Part shown: positions 6,646 to 15,116 of the stretch, one piece after another
Layout: each line of letters opens with the position of its first letter
Numbering within the stretch: position 1 is the stretch's first letter
Source of the DNA: Symbiobacterium thermophilum
GTDB taxonomy: Bacteria; Bacillota; Sulfobacillia; DYFQ01
Direction: 5' to 3'
NCBI GenBank assembly: GCA_020725105.1
Contig: DYFQ01000030.1
Coordinates: 1-35,466 of the forward strand
Length of the DNA: 35,466 bases
Program-made: the position numbers and the translations under genes
Notes under the pieces: model-generated
Told to the model about the DNA's origin: nothing
Database searches by the model: none
The model's input: only the letters and a program-made list of their open reading frames with translations

Positions 6646-7602
6646 TCAGCGCCAGAGGGCCGCCTCGCGGGCCGGGTCCGGACCCTTGCCCGCGCCGGTG
6701 CGCCCGCTGGCCAGCGACTCCTTTACGGTCTGCTCGATCGCCTCCGAGAACGGCGTGGATCGGAACCCGAGCCCTCTGAGGCGGGCCGTCTCCATCACCC
6801 AGTGGCCGGGCGCAACGGCGGGGTAGTCCCGGGCCCCGAGGCCCGCAGCCTCCAAGTCCGCAGCGGGGGCCGGCCGCCAGGCGACCTTTCCGTCCCGGCC
6901 GCAGGCCCGGGCGATGGCGGCCAGGCTCTCGCTGGTCGTGAAGACCTCGTCGTCGGCGACGTTGTAGGCCGTGCCCGGTTCGCCCGCCTCGGCCAAGAGG
7001 ATCAGGGCCCGGGCCACGTCCGGCGCGAAGGACAGGTGGAACAGGGTGTCCGGCATCGGTACCGGGACCCGGTCCTGGGTGGCTACGCGGTGAATCCAGT
7101 AGTCGAGGCGCTCGGTGTAGTCGCACGGGCCCACGACCAGGCTGAGCCTGGCGACGCGGCCCGGAAAGCCGCGCTCCCTCGCGGCCGCCAGCAGCCGGCG
7201 GTCGCACTCCGCCTTTCTCGCCCCGTAGCTTCTGCCGGTTTCGTCGGTGGCCTCCTCGTCGCTGCACGGCTCAAGCGGCGTTTCGTCCTCGCGAACTGGC
7301 ACGGGGCTCTCGGCATAGGCCGACCCGCTGGAGACATAGACGTATGAGCCGCAGCCGGCAAAGGCAGAAATGGCCGCGTCCATCTCCCGCGGGAAGTAGA
7401 GGCAGGTGTCGAACACCGCGTCCCAGTCGCGGCCCGCCACGGGGGCCAGGGACCGGGTCCGGTCGCCGTGGACGGTCTTGACCCCCGGGGGTCCGGGGTG
7501 CTGGCCGCGGTGGAACAGGGTCACCTCGTGACCGGCCTCCAGCAGCTTCTTCACCAGGTGCCGGCCGATGAAGCGGGTGCCGCCGATGACGAGCGCGCGC
7601 AA
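6646..7602 (-). CDS. NAD-dependent epimerase/dehydratase (extended SDR)
   Basis: This is a 318-residue extended short-chain dehydrogenase/reductase. The Rossmann motif GGTRFIG is at residues 7-13. The active-site elements are SSGSAYAES and SYGARKAECD (Tyr-x3-Lys). Substrate-domain segments such as FHLSFAPDVARALILL and YNVADDEVFT resemble plant-type mRNA-binding/epimerase-like SDRs found widely in Bacillota. It probably acts on a nucleotide sugar or another NAD(P)-linked substrate in the cytoplasm. The start is TTG 7602 with GGGAGG 7 bases upstream. It is the first gene of the operon with the DinB and S66 peptidase genes. Substrate unknown. Confidence 0.8.
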   Translation of the reverse strand: MRALVIGGTRFIGRHLVKKLLEAGHEVTLFHRGQHPGPPGVKTVHGDRTRSLAPVAGRDWDAVFDTCLYFPREMDAAISAFAGCGSYVYVSSGSAYAESPVPVREDETPLEPCSDEEATDETGRSYGARKAECDRRLLAAARERGFPGRVARLSLVVGPCDYTERLDYWIHRVATQDRVPVPMPDTLFHLSFAPDVARALILLAEAGEPGTAYNVADDEVFTTSESLAAIARACGRDGKVAWRPAPAADLEAAGLGARDYPAVAPGHWVMETARLRGLGFRSTPFSEAIEQTVKESLASGRTGAGKGPDPAREAALWR

Positions 7603-7749
7603 CCCATCGCCTCCCTACCAGATGCGCCGCAGGGGCGGACCGGCCCCAAGCAAGGCACGCATGATCCGTCCGCGCGGCTTCTAGATTCAGCGCCGCGGGC
7701 GTCGCTCCCTTGGCAGGCTAAGTCATCTGAGTCCTGGGAGGGATGCCAT

Positions 7750-7821
7750 GTGCCCAGCGCAAAGAAGAAGAGGCCTGAACCTCCTCGACCGGCACCACGG
7801 AAACCGATGAGGATGGCGTAG
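7750..7821 (+). CDS. Possible 23-residue Lys/Pro/Arg-rich leader peptide
   Basis: GTG at 7750 is preceded at 7 bases by GGGAGGG (7736-7742). The frame encodes 23 residues beginning PSAKKKRPEPPRPAPRK and ends with TAG at 7819-7821, one base before the ATG of grpB. The good ribosome site and the tight spacing suggest a coupled leader or small basic protein. It is short enough to be chance. Confidence 0.35.
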   Translation: MPSAKKKRPEPPRPAPRKPMRMA

Positions 7822-7822
7822 C

Positions 7823-8344
7823 ATGACGAGCCGCCAGGTCGTCGTCGTACCCTACGACCCCACGTGGCCGGCCCGCTTCGAGGCCGAGGCGGCCCGGCTC
7901 CGCAAGGTCTTCGGCCCGCTGGTGTGCGCCGTCCACCACATCGGAAGCACGTCGGTGGTCGGGCTTCCGGCCAAGCCCATCATCGACATCCTGCTGGAGG
8001 TCCGGGACATCCAGGCCGTGGACGCCTGCGACGCGGCCATGGTGGCGCTGGGTTACGAACCCAAGGGCGAATACGGCATCCCCGGCCGGCGCTACTTCCG
8101 GAAGGGACAGACCCGGCGGACGCACCACGTCCACGCCTTTCAGCACGACAATCGCGTGGAGATCGAGCGCCATCTGGCCTTCCGCGATTATCTGCGCGCC
8201 CACGCGGCCGAAGCGCACCGGTACGCTCAGCTAAAGCAGGAGCTGGCGAGGCGCCACCCCCGTGACATCGAAGCCTACATGGACGGTAAGGACGCCCTCG
8301 TCAAGGAACTGGAGCGGCGGGCGCTGGAGTGGTACGGCGCGTAG
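7823..8344 (+). CDS. GrpB/UPF0157 family nucleotidyltransferase-fold protein
   Basis: This is a 173-residue member of the GrpB (UPF0157) family. Its N-terminus VVVVPYDPTWPARFEAEA, the HHIGSTSV signature at 38-45, PAKPIIDILLEV from 49, and RTHHVHAF with the later DYLRAH and YAQLKQELA helices are all in family order. GrpB proteins have a minimal nucleotidyltransferase fold; the Gly-Ser and Asp motifs are kept. Their substrates are generally not established. TGAGGA lies 9 bases upstream of ATG 7823. A possible 23-codon leader ORF ends one base before. The gene is convergent with nadA. Confidence 0.85.
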   Translation: MTSRQVVVVPYDPTWPARFEAEAARLRKVFGPLVCAVHHIGSTSVVGLPAKPIIDILLEVRDIQAVDACDAAMVALGYEPKGEYGIPGRRYFRKGQTRRTHHVHAFQHDNRVEIERHLAFRDYLRAHAAEAHRYAQLKQELARRHPRDIEAYMDGKDALVKELERRALEWYGA

Positions 8345-8478
8345 GCGGGCGTGCGGTTGGTCGCGCGGATACGGCTGGAGCGGTGCCGGGCTCGCCGCTT
8401 CAACGCCTGAACCCATGCCAGTGGATGTCGAACATTGCCCAGCGGTCCGCCGTGCACGGCTGTCCTCGTAGTCCTTTC

Positions 8479-9477
8479 TCAAACCACAACGAGCATCCGC
8501 TCGATGGCGCGCCGCGCCCGAACGGCCACATCCTCGGGCACGGTCACCCGGTGGACGAGGTCCGCCAGCGACCGGTGGACCTTCTCCAGGGTGATCCGCT
8601 TCATGTACTGGCAGACCGCGGCGTCGCTGACCGGGTGGAAGCGCTTTCCCGGGTTCTCCTTGTGGAGTCGGTGGAGGATGCCGGTCTCGGTGGCCACCAC
8701 AAACTCCGGGGCCGGCGACTTCCGGACGTGGCGCATCATGCCCCCGGTGGAGAGAATGTGGGTCCGGTCCGCCGGGAGGTCGCCCCACGCCAGGTGGGCC
8801 ATGCAGTTGGACACGCAGCCGCACTCGGGGTGGATGAGCAGCTCCGCGCCGGGGTGCGCGGCCTGCGCGGCCAGGATGTCGTCGGGCCGGATGCCGGCGT
8901 GGACGTGGCACTCCCCCATCCAGACGTGGAGCTTCCGGCCTGTCACCTGCTCGATGTAGGCGCCCAGGAACATGTCGGGCAGGAACAGGATCTCCTTATC
9001 CTCCGGGATGCCCCGCACGACCTCCACGGCGTTGGTGGAGGTGCAGCACACGTCGGCCTCGGCCTTCACCTCGGCCGAGGTGTTCACATAGGCCACCACC
9101 ACCGCTGAGGGGTGCTCGGCCTTCCAGGCGCGGAGCTGGTCGGCGTCGATGGTGGCGGCCAGCGAGCACCCGGCCTCGAGGTCGGGCAGGAGCACGGTTT
9201 TTTCGGGCCACAGGATGGCGGCAGTCTCGGCCATGAAGTGCACGCCGCAGAACACGATGACCTCGGCGTCGGTGGCCGCGGCTGCCCGCGACAGTTCCAG
9301 CGAGTCGCCGACGAAGTCGGCCACGTCCTGCACCGGGCCGATCTGGTAGTTGTGGGCCAGGATCACGGCCCTCCGGTCGCGCCGCAGTCGCTCGATCTCC
9401 CTCAGGAGGACATCGTCTGCGGCGGCGGCGAGGGTACAGGCTCGACGGCGGCTGGTCTGTCCGCATTCCTCGGTCAT
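8479..9477 (-). CDS. nadA: Quinolinate synthase NadA
   Basis: This 332-residue [4Fe-4S] enzyme condenses iminoaspartate with dihydroxyacetone phosphate to quinolinate in de novo NAD synthesis. The three cluster cysteines are present: Cys77 (FCGVHFMAET), Cys190 (WMGECHVHAG) and Cys289 (DAAVCQYMKRI). ILAHNYQ, LPDLEAGCSLA, VAYVNTSAEVKA, HPECGC and ATETGILHRL are further family motifs. The ATG at 9477 overlaps the TGA of nadC in ATGA, and the ribosome site GGAGG lies within the last codons of nadC, so translation is coupled. nadC precedes nadA on the same transcript. No nadB is present in the window. Confidence 0.95.
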   Translation of the reverse strand: MTEECGQTSRRRACTLAAAADDVLLREIERLRRDRRAVILAHNYQIGPVQDVADFVGDSLELSRAAAATDAEVIVFCGVHFMAETAAILWPEKTVLLPDLEAGCSLAATIDADQLRAWKAEHPSAVVVAYVNTSAEVKAEADVCCTSTNAVEVVRGIPEDKEILFLPDMFLGAYIEQVTGRKLHVWMGECHVHAGIRPDDILAAQAAHPGAELLIHPECGCVSNCMAHLAWGDLPADRTHILSTGGMMRHVRKSPAPEFVVATETGILHRLHKENPGKRFHPVSDAAVCQYMKRITLEKVHRSLADLVHRVTVPEDVAVRARRAIERMLVVV

Positions 9478-10397
9478 GAGTCGCCTCCGTCCTCCCACAG
9501 CTCAAGGTCCAGGTGCATGTCCAAAGCAGGTGGTGAATGGGTCAGTGCGCCCACAGATAGGTAGTCCACCCCGGTCTCGGCCACCACCCGGGCGGTCTCC
9601 AGCCGGATCCCGCCCGACGCCTCGACGGGCACCCGCCGGGCCACGATGCGCACCGCCTCGCGGATGGTGGACACCGACATGTTGTCCAGCAGCAGCATGT
9701 CGGCGCCGGCGTCGAGCGCCTCGCGCACCTCGTCCAGGGTACCGACCTCAACCTCTACCCGCAGAAGGGGCGGCGCCATCCGCCGGGCCCGCTCCACGGC
9801 CGCTCGGATCCCACCCGCGGCGAGGATGTGGTTATCCTTGATGAGGACCCCGTCGAACAGGCCCTGCCGGTGGTTCAGCCCGCCGCCCACGCGCACGGCG
9901 TACTTGTCCAGCGCCCGCAGGCCCGGCACCGTCTTCCGCGTGTCCAGCACCCGACAGCCGGTCCCGGCCAGCTGGTCTACGAAGCGGGCCGTCAAAGTCG
10001 CGATGCCCGACAGCCGCTGCAGGAAGTTGAGGGCCGTCCGCTCGCCCGAAAGGATGGCCCGGGCTGAGCCCACCACCTCGGCCACGGTCTGGCCCGCCGC
10101 CACGCGCGTCCCATCATCCACCAGCGGGTTGAAGGCGCATCCTGGGTCGAGATGGGCGAACACAGCAGCCGCCACGGCCAGCCCGGCCACAGTCCCGGCT
10201 TCGCCGGCGACGATCCGACCCCTCGCCCGCCGGCCGGGCGGCACGGTGAGCTCCGTCGTCACGTCCCCCGGTCCCAGGTCCTCTCGGATTGCCGACGCGA
10301 CGATGTCACGCAGCGCCACAGGGTCAAGCGGGGGCTCGGACCCGAGGCGCCCCCGGCGTCCGCTCACTGCCGCACGCTCCGAAGATTCCATCTTCAT
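9474..10397 (-). CDS. nadC: Nicotinate-nucleotide pyrophosphorylase (carboxylating) NadC
   Basis: This 307-residue quinolinate phosphoribosyltransferase converts quinolinate and PRPP to nicotinate mononucleotide. The domains are an N-terminal sandwich (AIREDLGPGDVTTEL, ERTALNFLQRLSGIATLT) and a TIM-like barrel with LDTRKTVPGLRALDKYAV, GGGLNHR, DGVLIKDNH and PVEASGGIRL. Catalytic Arg and Lys residues lie in the TRKT and KDNH motifs. Start ATG 10397 has AGGGGG 7 bases upstream; longer in-frame starts lie before the operator. It is the first gene of the nadC-nadA operon. A CAyCTGT-N4-ACAGaTG dyad in the upstream region is the likely control site. Confidence 0.95.
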   Translation of the reverse strand: MKMESSERAAVSGRRGRLGSEPPLDPVALRDIVASAIREDLGPGDVTTELTVPPGRRARGRIVAGEAGTVAGLAVAAAVFAHLDPGCAFNPLVDDGTRVAAGQTVAEVVGSARAILSGERTALNFLQRLSGIATLTARFVDQLAGTGCRVLDTRKTVPGLRALDKYAVRVGGGLNHRQGLFDGVLIKDNHILAAGGIRAAVERARRMAPPLLRVEVEVGTLDEVREALDAGADMLLLDNMSVSTIREAVRIVARRVPVEASGGIRLETARVVAETGVDYLSVGALTHSPPALDMHLDLELWEDGGDS

Positions 10398-10791
10398 AAG
10401 CGTACCCCCTGAGCTGAGAGATGACAAGACACCTGTAAAGACAGATGGGCGACCAGGCGCCGCGGTCATCCTCGTGGGCCGGAACTTCCACACCTCGTTG
10501 GGCCAGTCGCCGGAGGCAGGCCGTGAAGGGCGAGGGGCCAGCCCTCACCCCCCGGATCTGCCCTCTCACGTCACCGCCCTGTACCCGGTGAAGCCGTCTC
10601 GGGACGGTGCCGCCTCGCGAAGACGACGGGTCGGCCGCGGCGGCAGGCTACTACCGGACGGCCATGTGCCTGGAGCTAGCTTTTTTCCAGCAGGCCTGGA
10701 GCGGCGAGGGCTGATCCTCGGCAGGAGATCCCGTTCTCCCCCGGCGAAAGCCCTGGACAGCAGGGGAAATCCGACCGCGGGAGGCAAGCAT
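10398..10791. other. Intergenic region between nadC and the YciI gene
   Basis: About 390 bases with no credible gene on either strand. It holds the nadCA dyad at 10430-10447 and a 40-base stretch (10542-10581) repeated at 77 percent identity at 11669-11708. Read in frame, both copies encode a similar PHxPDLPxHVTxL peptide. No terminator or second promoter was recognised. Confidence 0.5.
10430..10447 (-). promoter_or_regulatory. Dyad operator upstream of nadCA, possibly NiaR-type
   Basis: CACCTGT (10430-10436) and ACAGATG (10441-10447) form an inverted repeat with one mismatch around a 4-base centre, 33-50 bases before the nadC ATG. On the coding strand it overlaps a TTTACA hexamer that could be a -35. 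From memory, CTGTC/ACAG-type sites upstream of nad genes in Bacillota are bound by the niacin-responsive repressor NiaR (YrxA). The assignment is inference; only the dyad is seen. Confidence 0.45.
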
Positions 10792-11055
10792 ATGCTGTTT
10801 GCCGCCATCATCAACTACCAGAAGAACCCGGAGTTGATCCAGGCCACCAGGCCCAGCCACCGCGCCTACCTCACCGAGCTCCAGAACAACGGGAAGCTGT
10901 TCGCCTCCGGCCCCTTTGCGGACGACAGCGGCGCGCTCATCATTTACGAGGCCGAGTCGGCCGAAGAGGCGGCCGGCTTGCTGGAGAACGATCCCTTCCG
11001 CAAGGCCGGCGTCTTCGCCAGCTGGGAGGTCCGCCCCTGGCGCCGGGTGTTCTGA
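10792..11055 (+). CDS. YciI-like protein
   Basis: This is an 87-residue protein of the YciI/YCII family (dimeric alpha-beta ferredoxin-like fold). The sequence opens MLFAAIINYQKNPELIQATR. The conserved His is in PSHRAYLTELQNNGKLFASG. PFADDSGALIIYEAESAEEA, LLENDPFRKAGVFASWEVRP and the end WRRVF follow. Family members are small, often single-domain proteins with a proposed His/Asp-based chemistry that is not settled. Start ATG 10792 has GGGAGG 7 bases upstream. It is isolated between non-coding stretches, and no operon partner is visible. Confidence 0.85.
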   Translation: MLFAAIINYQKNPELIQATRPSHRAYLTELQNNGKLFASGPFADDSGALIIYEAESAEEAAGLLENDPFRKAGVFASWEVRPWRRVF

Positions 11056-11241
11056 GCCCGGCACCCGGGGAGGCATCGCGGGAGCGTCGTACTGACGTGG
11101 TTCCGAGGGGTCATCACTTGGCTGGCGGGGACCGTTGCGCGCTGGCTCCGTCCGCACCCGTGCTCCATCTCATCTTGGCCACGGCACCTGGACAGCCAGC
11201 GGGCGTTGGAGGTGTACCTGGAAGCAGGGCGTCCCGCCGAG

Positions 11242-11396
11242 TCAGCGGCCGGAGACGACCGTCATCAGACGGGCGCCGGCGTCGACTTGACTTCGGATCA
11301 GCTGTACGGCCTCCCTCATCCGCGTTCTCCCCAAAACTCCAGATACAAGTTCCACGCAAGGCAGTAGCCGCCCAGGGCTTTGTCCAGAGCCTTCAT
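11242..11396 (-). pseudogene. Two overlapping mini-frames, possible gene remnants
   Basis: From ATG 11396 the minus strand reads 26 residues: MKALDKALGGYCLAWNLYLE, then FWGERG and TGA. That stop overlaps (ATGA) a second ATG at 11319 encoding 25 residues that begin MREAVQLIRSQVDAGARLMT and end at 11242. The second start has GGGGAG 8 bases upstream. The composition is gene-like, but each piece is very short. They may be fragments of decayed genes or small proteins; no family was recognised. Confidence 0.2.
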
Positions 11397-11584
11397 CCAG
11401 CTCGCGTGCAAGCCTGTGCCGGCGTGCGCAGCTGGGGCAGACCTAGCGATCGTGACGAACTACCGGAAGGCATGATGGCACGCTGGTGGCTGCTCCTGCT
11501 GGAAAAACTCCGGGTTGTGCCATTAAAACAGGGGCTGTTCTCGCCTCCCATCGATGTTGGCTACCTTCCGACTCTGACCGAATC

Positions 11585-11657
11585 GGGGGTGTCCTTCGCT
11601 GGGGGACGGGTCAATTTTCGTCCGGCGAAAGAAACTGGGGTGAGTTTTCAGACGGAA
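11585..11657. mobile_element. IS21-family-like end relic with spaced terminal repeats
   Basis: Two similar 20-base units, GGGTCAATTTTCGTCCGGCG at 11608-11627 and GGGTGAGTTTTCAGACGGAA at 11638-11657, are 30 bases apart. A weaker third unit lies at 11585-11604. Spaced copies of a TCAgTTTTC-x3-CGG motif are typical of IS21-family ends, which carry multiple transposase-binding repeats. No istA or istB gene is in the window, so this would be a solo end left after deletion. Confidence 0.4.
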
Positions 11658-11860
11658 TCCGTAGTCACCCCTCACGTCCCAGACCTACCCGCCCACGTAA
11701 CCGTCCTGCGCTCCCTGAGGGGTCACCCCGCACCCCTTAGAGCTACTCCCCGTCCGTTGAGCCCTGAGGGCCCAGGACTGAAGGCGCCGCACGGCGGCGT
11801 CGTTGAGGGGTCTGGCCTTTTGGGGCATCCTGGAGTTAGGCGGTCTCGCACGCCGCGGAA

Positions 11861-12544
11861 CTAGCGTCGCAGCTCGGCTTGAATGCTCCTCACGATGTTT
11901 TCGTTGACATCCCAGCCGAACAACTCGAACAACTGAATCGCAGGTGGAATTGCCAAGTCGCGTGGAGCAGAGAACAGGAGCGCGGTAGCATACTCTTTTG
12001 AAAAGCGCCACTCGTCCTGCGCAGCGGTACGTGGGTACATAAAGCCGATTCTGCGGGCACCCAGTTCCAGCTTCCGCCCCTTCAGGCGACGTAATATGCA
12101 ATCTATGACGGTACTCTTTCCAAATGAGGCTGCTTGTGCCCACCGTGATGCGAACTCGTAAATCTCAACGAAGCGGAATACTGTGTCTTCAACACCCAGC
12201 GTTGAGCCGGCCTTCCACCCTGTCGGTGCGGGCCAAAGGCTAGAGTTGTCACGCCAGTCGCCCCACAAGGCGCTGACAGAGATGAACTGCCCACTCCTGT
12301 ATGCGCGCCACAGCTCGACGTAGTGCTCCCATCTAAGCTCCTGTTCTATGTACTCGTCGGTTCGGAGCGGTCGCGTGCGGTGCTCATAATGCGGAAAGTC
12401 CCAGCCCCGGAGTTCTACGGCGCTGCGACGAACGGCGTCCTCCAGATCACTGAGGCGTGGAACTCTCTCATTGTTGTAATCTATCGGGCGGATACGCACG
12501 ATCCAGTGGCCGCGAGACTTGACCAAGTTGGCAACTTGGTTCAC
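11861..12544 (-). CDS. Unrecognised protein coupled to the AlbA_2 gene
   Basis: This is a 227-residue soluble protein of unknown family. The N-terminal part reads GHWIVRIRPIDYNNERVPRL and then SDLEDAVRRSAVELRGWDFP, ending in HYEHRTRP. The middle has RWEHYVELWRAYRSGQFISV. The C-terminal part has FRFVEIYEFASRWAQAASFG and IRSIQAELRR. The Arg-Gly-Trp-Asp-Phe-Pro-His box and the preceding R-x-R-P strand look conserved and functional. No signal peptide, membrane segment or nucleotide-binding loop is seen. Its GTG start (12544) overlaps the TGA of the AlbA_2 gene by 4 bases, so it is its obligate downstream partner. Base composition is well below that of the flanks, suggesting transfer as a unit. 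I infer an effector or specificity role but cannot name an activity. Confidence 0.75.
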   Translation of the reverse strand: MNQVANLVKSRGHWIVRIRPIDYNNERVPRLSDLEDAVRRSAVELRGWDFPHYEHRTRPLRTDEYIEQELRWEHYVELWRAYRSGQFISVSALWGDWRDNSSLWPAPTGWKAGSTLGVEDTVFRFVEIYEFASRWAQAASFGKSTVIDCILRRLKGRKLELGARRIGFMYPRTAAQDEWRFSKEYATALLFSAPRDLAIPPAIQLFELFGWDVNENIVRSIQAELRR

Positions 12545-13149
12545 AATAAGTCCTCCGCCTCACGATCAAATGCAGATATGGCCCGGTTCTTCGGCGAGTC
12601 CTGGGGGCGGACGTGCTGTGATAAATCAACGTAGTTCGCAATTATCTTCTTTGCTAGCAGTTCTGAGGCTCGATTAAGAATCTCGCGAAATTCAACGTGC
12701 GACGGTACTTCTACCGTCTCGTTCCTCCCCCGGCGCCTCACGTAAAGGGCGCCCCTGCGGAGAGTCTGACCACAGTCCTTCTTGCAGAGAACGGGAATGT
12801 CGTCGAACTCCCGAACCTCAATCACGACTAAAAGCCTATCACCCAGATCATGAACTGCCACATCAAAATCCACGTAGGGGTCGGCGTAGTTGGAGACACT
12901 TGAAGCAAGGTGGTCGTATGACCAGGTAGCAGCTTCTTCCTGCGACAAGCCAGTCGCGTGAAGTGAGACACCGTCGTCCTCAACTCCCAGGACGACTACA
13001 CCCCCGCCGGGCTTATTTGCCATTGCGAGGATCGCACGCACCACCTTGGCCAGGAAGCTCTTGTCTGTCCGCTTGCCTGGCCCTTTGAACTCTGCCCCGC
13101 GCTGTTCCCGGCCCAGGGCCATTGTGGCACGCAATTCCGCCTCGGTCAC
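12541..13149 (-). CDS. AlbA_2 (Schlafen-like, divergent AAA-4) domain protein
   Basis: This is a 202-residue protein. Residues about 14-145 match the AlbA_2/Schlafen-type putative ATP- or nucleic-acid-binding domain. The signs are GREQRGAEFKG with the Glu-x-Lys pair, a helix leading to ILAMANKPGGGVVVLGVEDDG, the strand DRLLVVIEV, and LRRGALYVRRRGRNETVEVP ending the domain. The C-terminal helices (residues about 150-202) have no winged-helix repeat, so it is shorter than the usual 400-500-residue transcription-regulator relatives. Schlafen-fold domains occur in bacterial defence and RNA-cleaving proteins, but nuclease residues are not certain here. The start is GTG 13149 behind AGAGGAG. It is the first gene of a two-gene cassette with GTGA overlap. 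Hand counts of single 60-base lines give 48-53 percent GC here versus up to about 80 percent nearby. Confidence 0.8.
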   Translation of the reverse strand: MTEAELRATMALGREQRGAEFKGPGKRTDKSFLAKVVRAILAMANKPGGGVVVLGVEDDGVSLHATGLSQEEAATWSYDHLASSVSNYADPYVDFDVAVHDLGDRLLVVIEVREFDDIPVLCKKDCGQTLRRGALYVRRRGRNETVEVPSHVEFREILNRASELLAKKIIANYVDLSQHVRPQDSPKNRAISAFDREAEDLL

Positions 13150-13652
13150 ATGGCTCCTCTCCCCCGACGCCCCGGCAGGAAAGGGCCGGCGCGTCTTAGA
13201 AGGCCCACATCAGCCACAGTCGTGCCCGAGTTGATCATCATGCTCCCTGATTCCAGAGCTCTACACACAAGTCAACTCTATCTTGTTGTTGGCCCCCACC
13301 CTTTGTGTTTGACAGCCGAGTCCCAATTCCTATGCCGTATGTCACTCAGTTGATCGCCACTATATGTTTGTGTTCGTAGTGCGGGGGAATTGTTTTGCCA
13401 GATACACGGACGAACGTCGACCTCACGGAGCTGTTGCTGAGTCGTCACCGCTGCCCGAGCAGTTAAACGAACCTATGGCACATTGATAACGTAGTGCGCA
13501 CCGTGGGCTCGTTCGGGCGCCAAGACCACACGCACCACGGAGTAACGCGGCACCAGGGTTTCTCCAGCCGCTCCAGAACTTCTCCCTACGCCGAACCGGC
13601 CGGCAACAGGAGGGTGCTAGCCACGGGCCCGGCCAGAGGCGACCGGGGGGAC
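13150..13652. other. Low-GC intergenic region between the cassette and the PLP lyase gene
   Basis: About 500 bases with no accepted gene. The left two thirds share the low GC of the AlbA_2 cassette. The right part returns to high GC near 13500. A TTGACA at 13309-13314 has no good -10 partner. A weak TTAAAC (13463-13468) and GATAAC (13485-13490) pair, spaced by 16, points toward the PLP lyase gene. A 40-codon frame at 13364-13486 has no ribosome site and was rejected. Confidence 0.5.
13463..13490 (+). promoter_or_regulatory. Weak candidate promoter for the PLP lyase/kinase operon
   Basis: TTAAAC at 13463-13468 and GATAAC at 13485-13490 are separated by 16 bases; each matches four of six consensus positions. 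Transcription would start near 13497, giving a leader of about 155 bases before the lyase ATG. Nothing better is seen upstream of this operon. Confidence 0.25.
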
Positions 13653-15071
<1,419 letters not shown>

Positions 15072-15116
15072 CGAGGCCGCGGAACGACGGGCCTCCCACG
15101 GGAGGAGGCGGCGGAC

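Larger units (their letters stand above)
11056..11860. other. Gene-poor region with relic sequence
   Basis: About 800 bases without a convincing gene. It contains a pair of tiny overlapping minus-strand frames at 11242-11396 and IS21-like terminal repeats at 11585-11657. It also holds the second copy of the 40-base repeat (11669-11708). A long plus frame from 11097 to 11864 has no recognisable domain and shifts composition abruptly; it was not accepted. The region joins GC-rich DNA on the left to the lower-GC AlbA_2 cassette on the right and may be an insertion boundary. Confidence 0.5.

Noticed and set aside
4981-7347. Long plus-strand frame (788 codons) opposite the epimerase, DinB and LD-carboxypeptidase genes
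   Set aside because: It is Gly/Arg/Ala/Pro-rich, has no domain, and runs antisense to three well-supported genes; such frames are expected where GC is very high.
11097-11864. Plus-strand frame of 255 codons in the gene-poor region
   Set aside because: No domain, changing composition, and it crosses the IS21-like end; no ribosome site.
13309-13314. Perfect TTGACA
   Set aside because: No acceptable -10 at 15-19 bases downstream on this strand.
13364-13486. 40-codon plus-strand frame in the low-GC intergenic region
   Set aside because: No ribosome site and no recognisable pattern.
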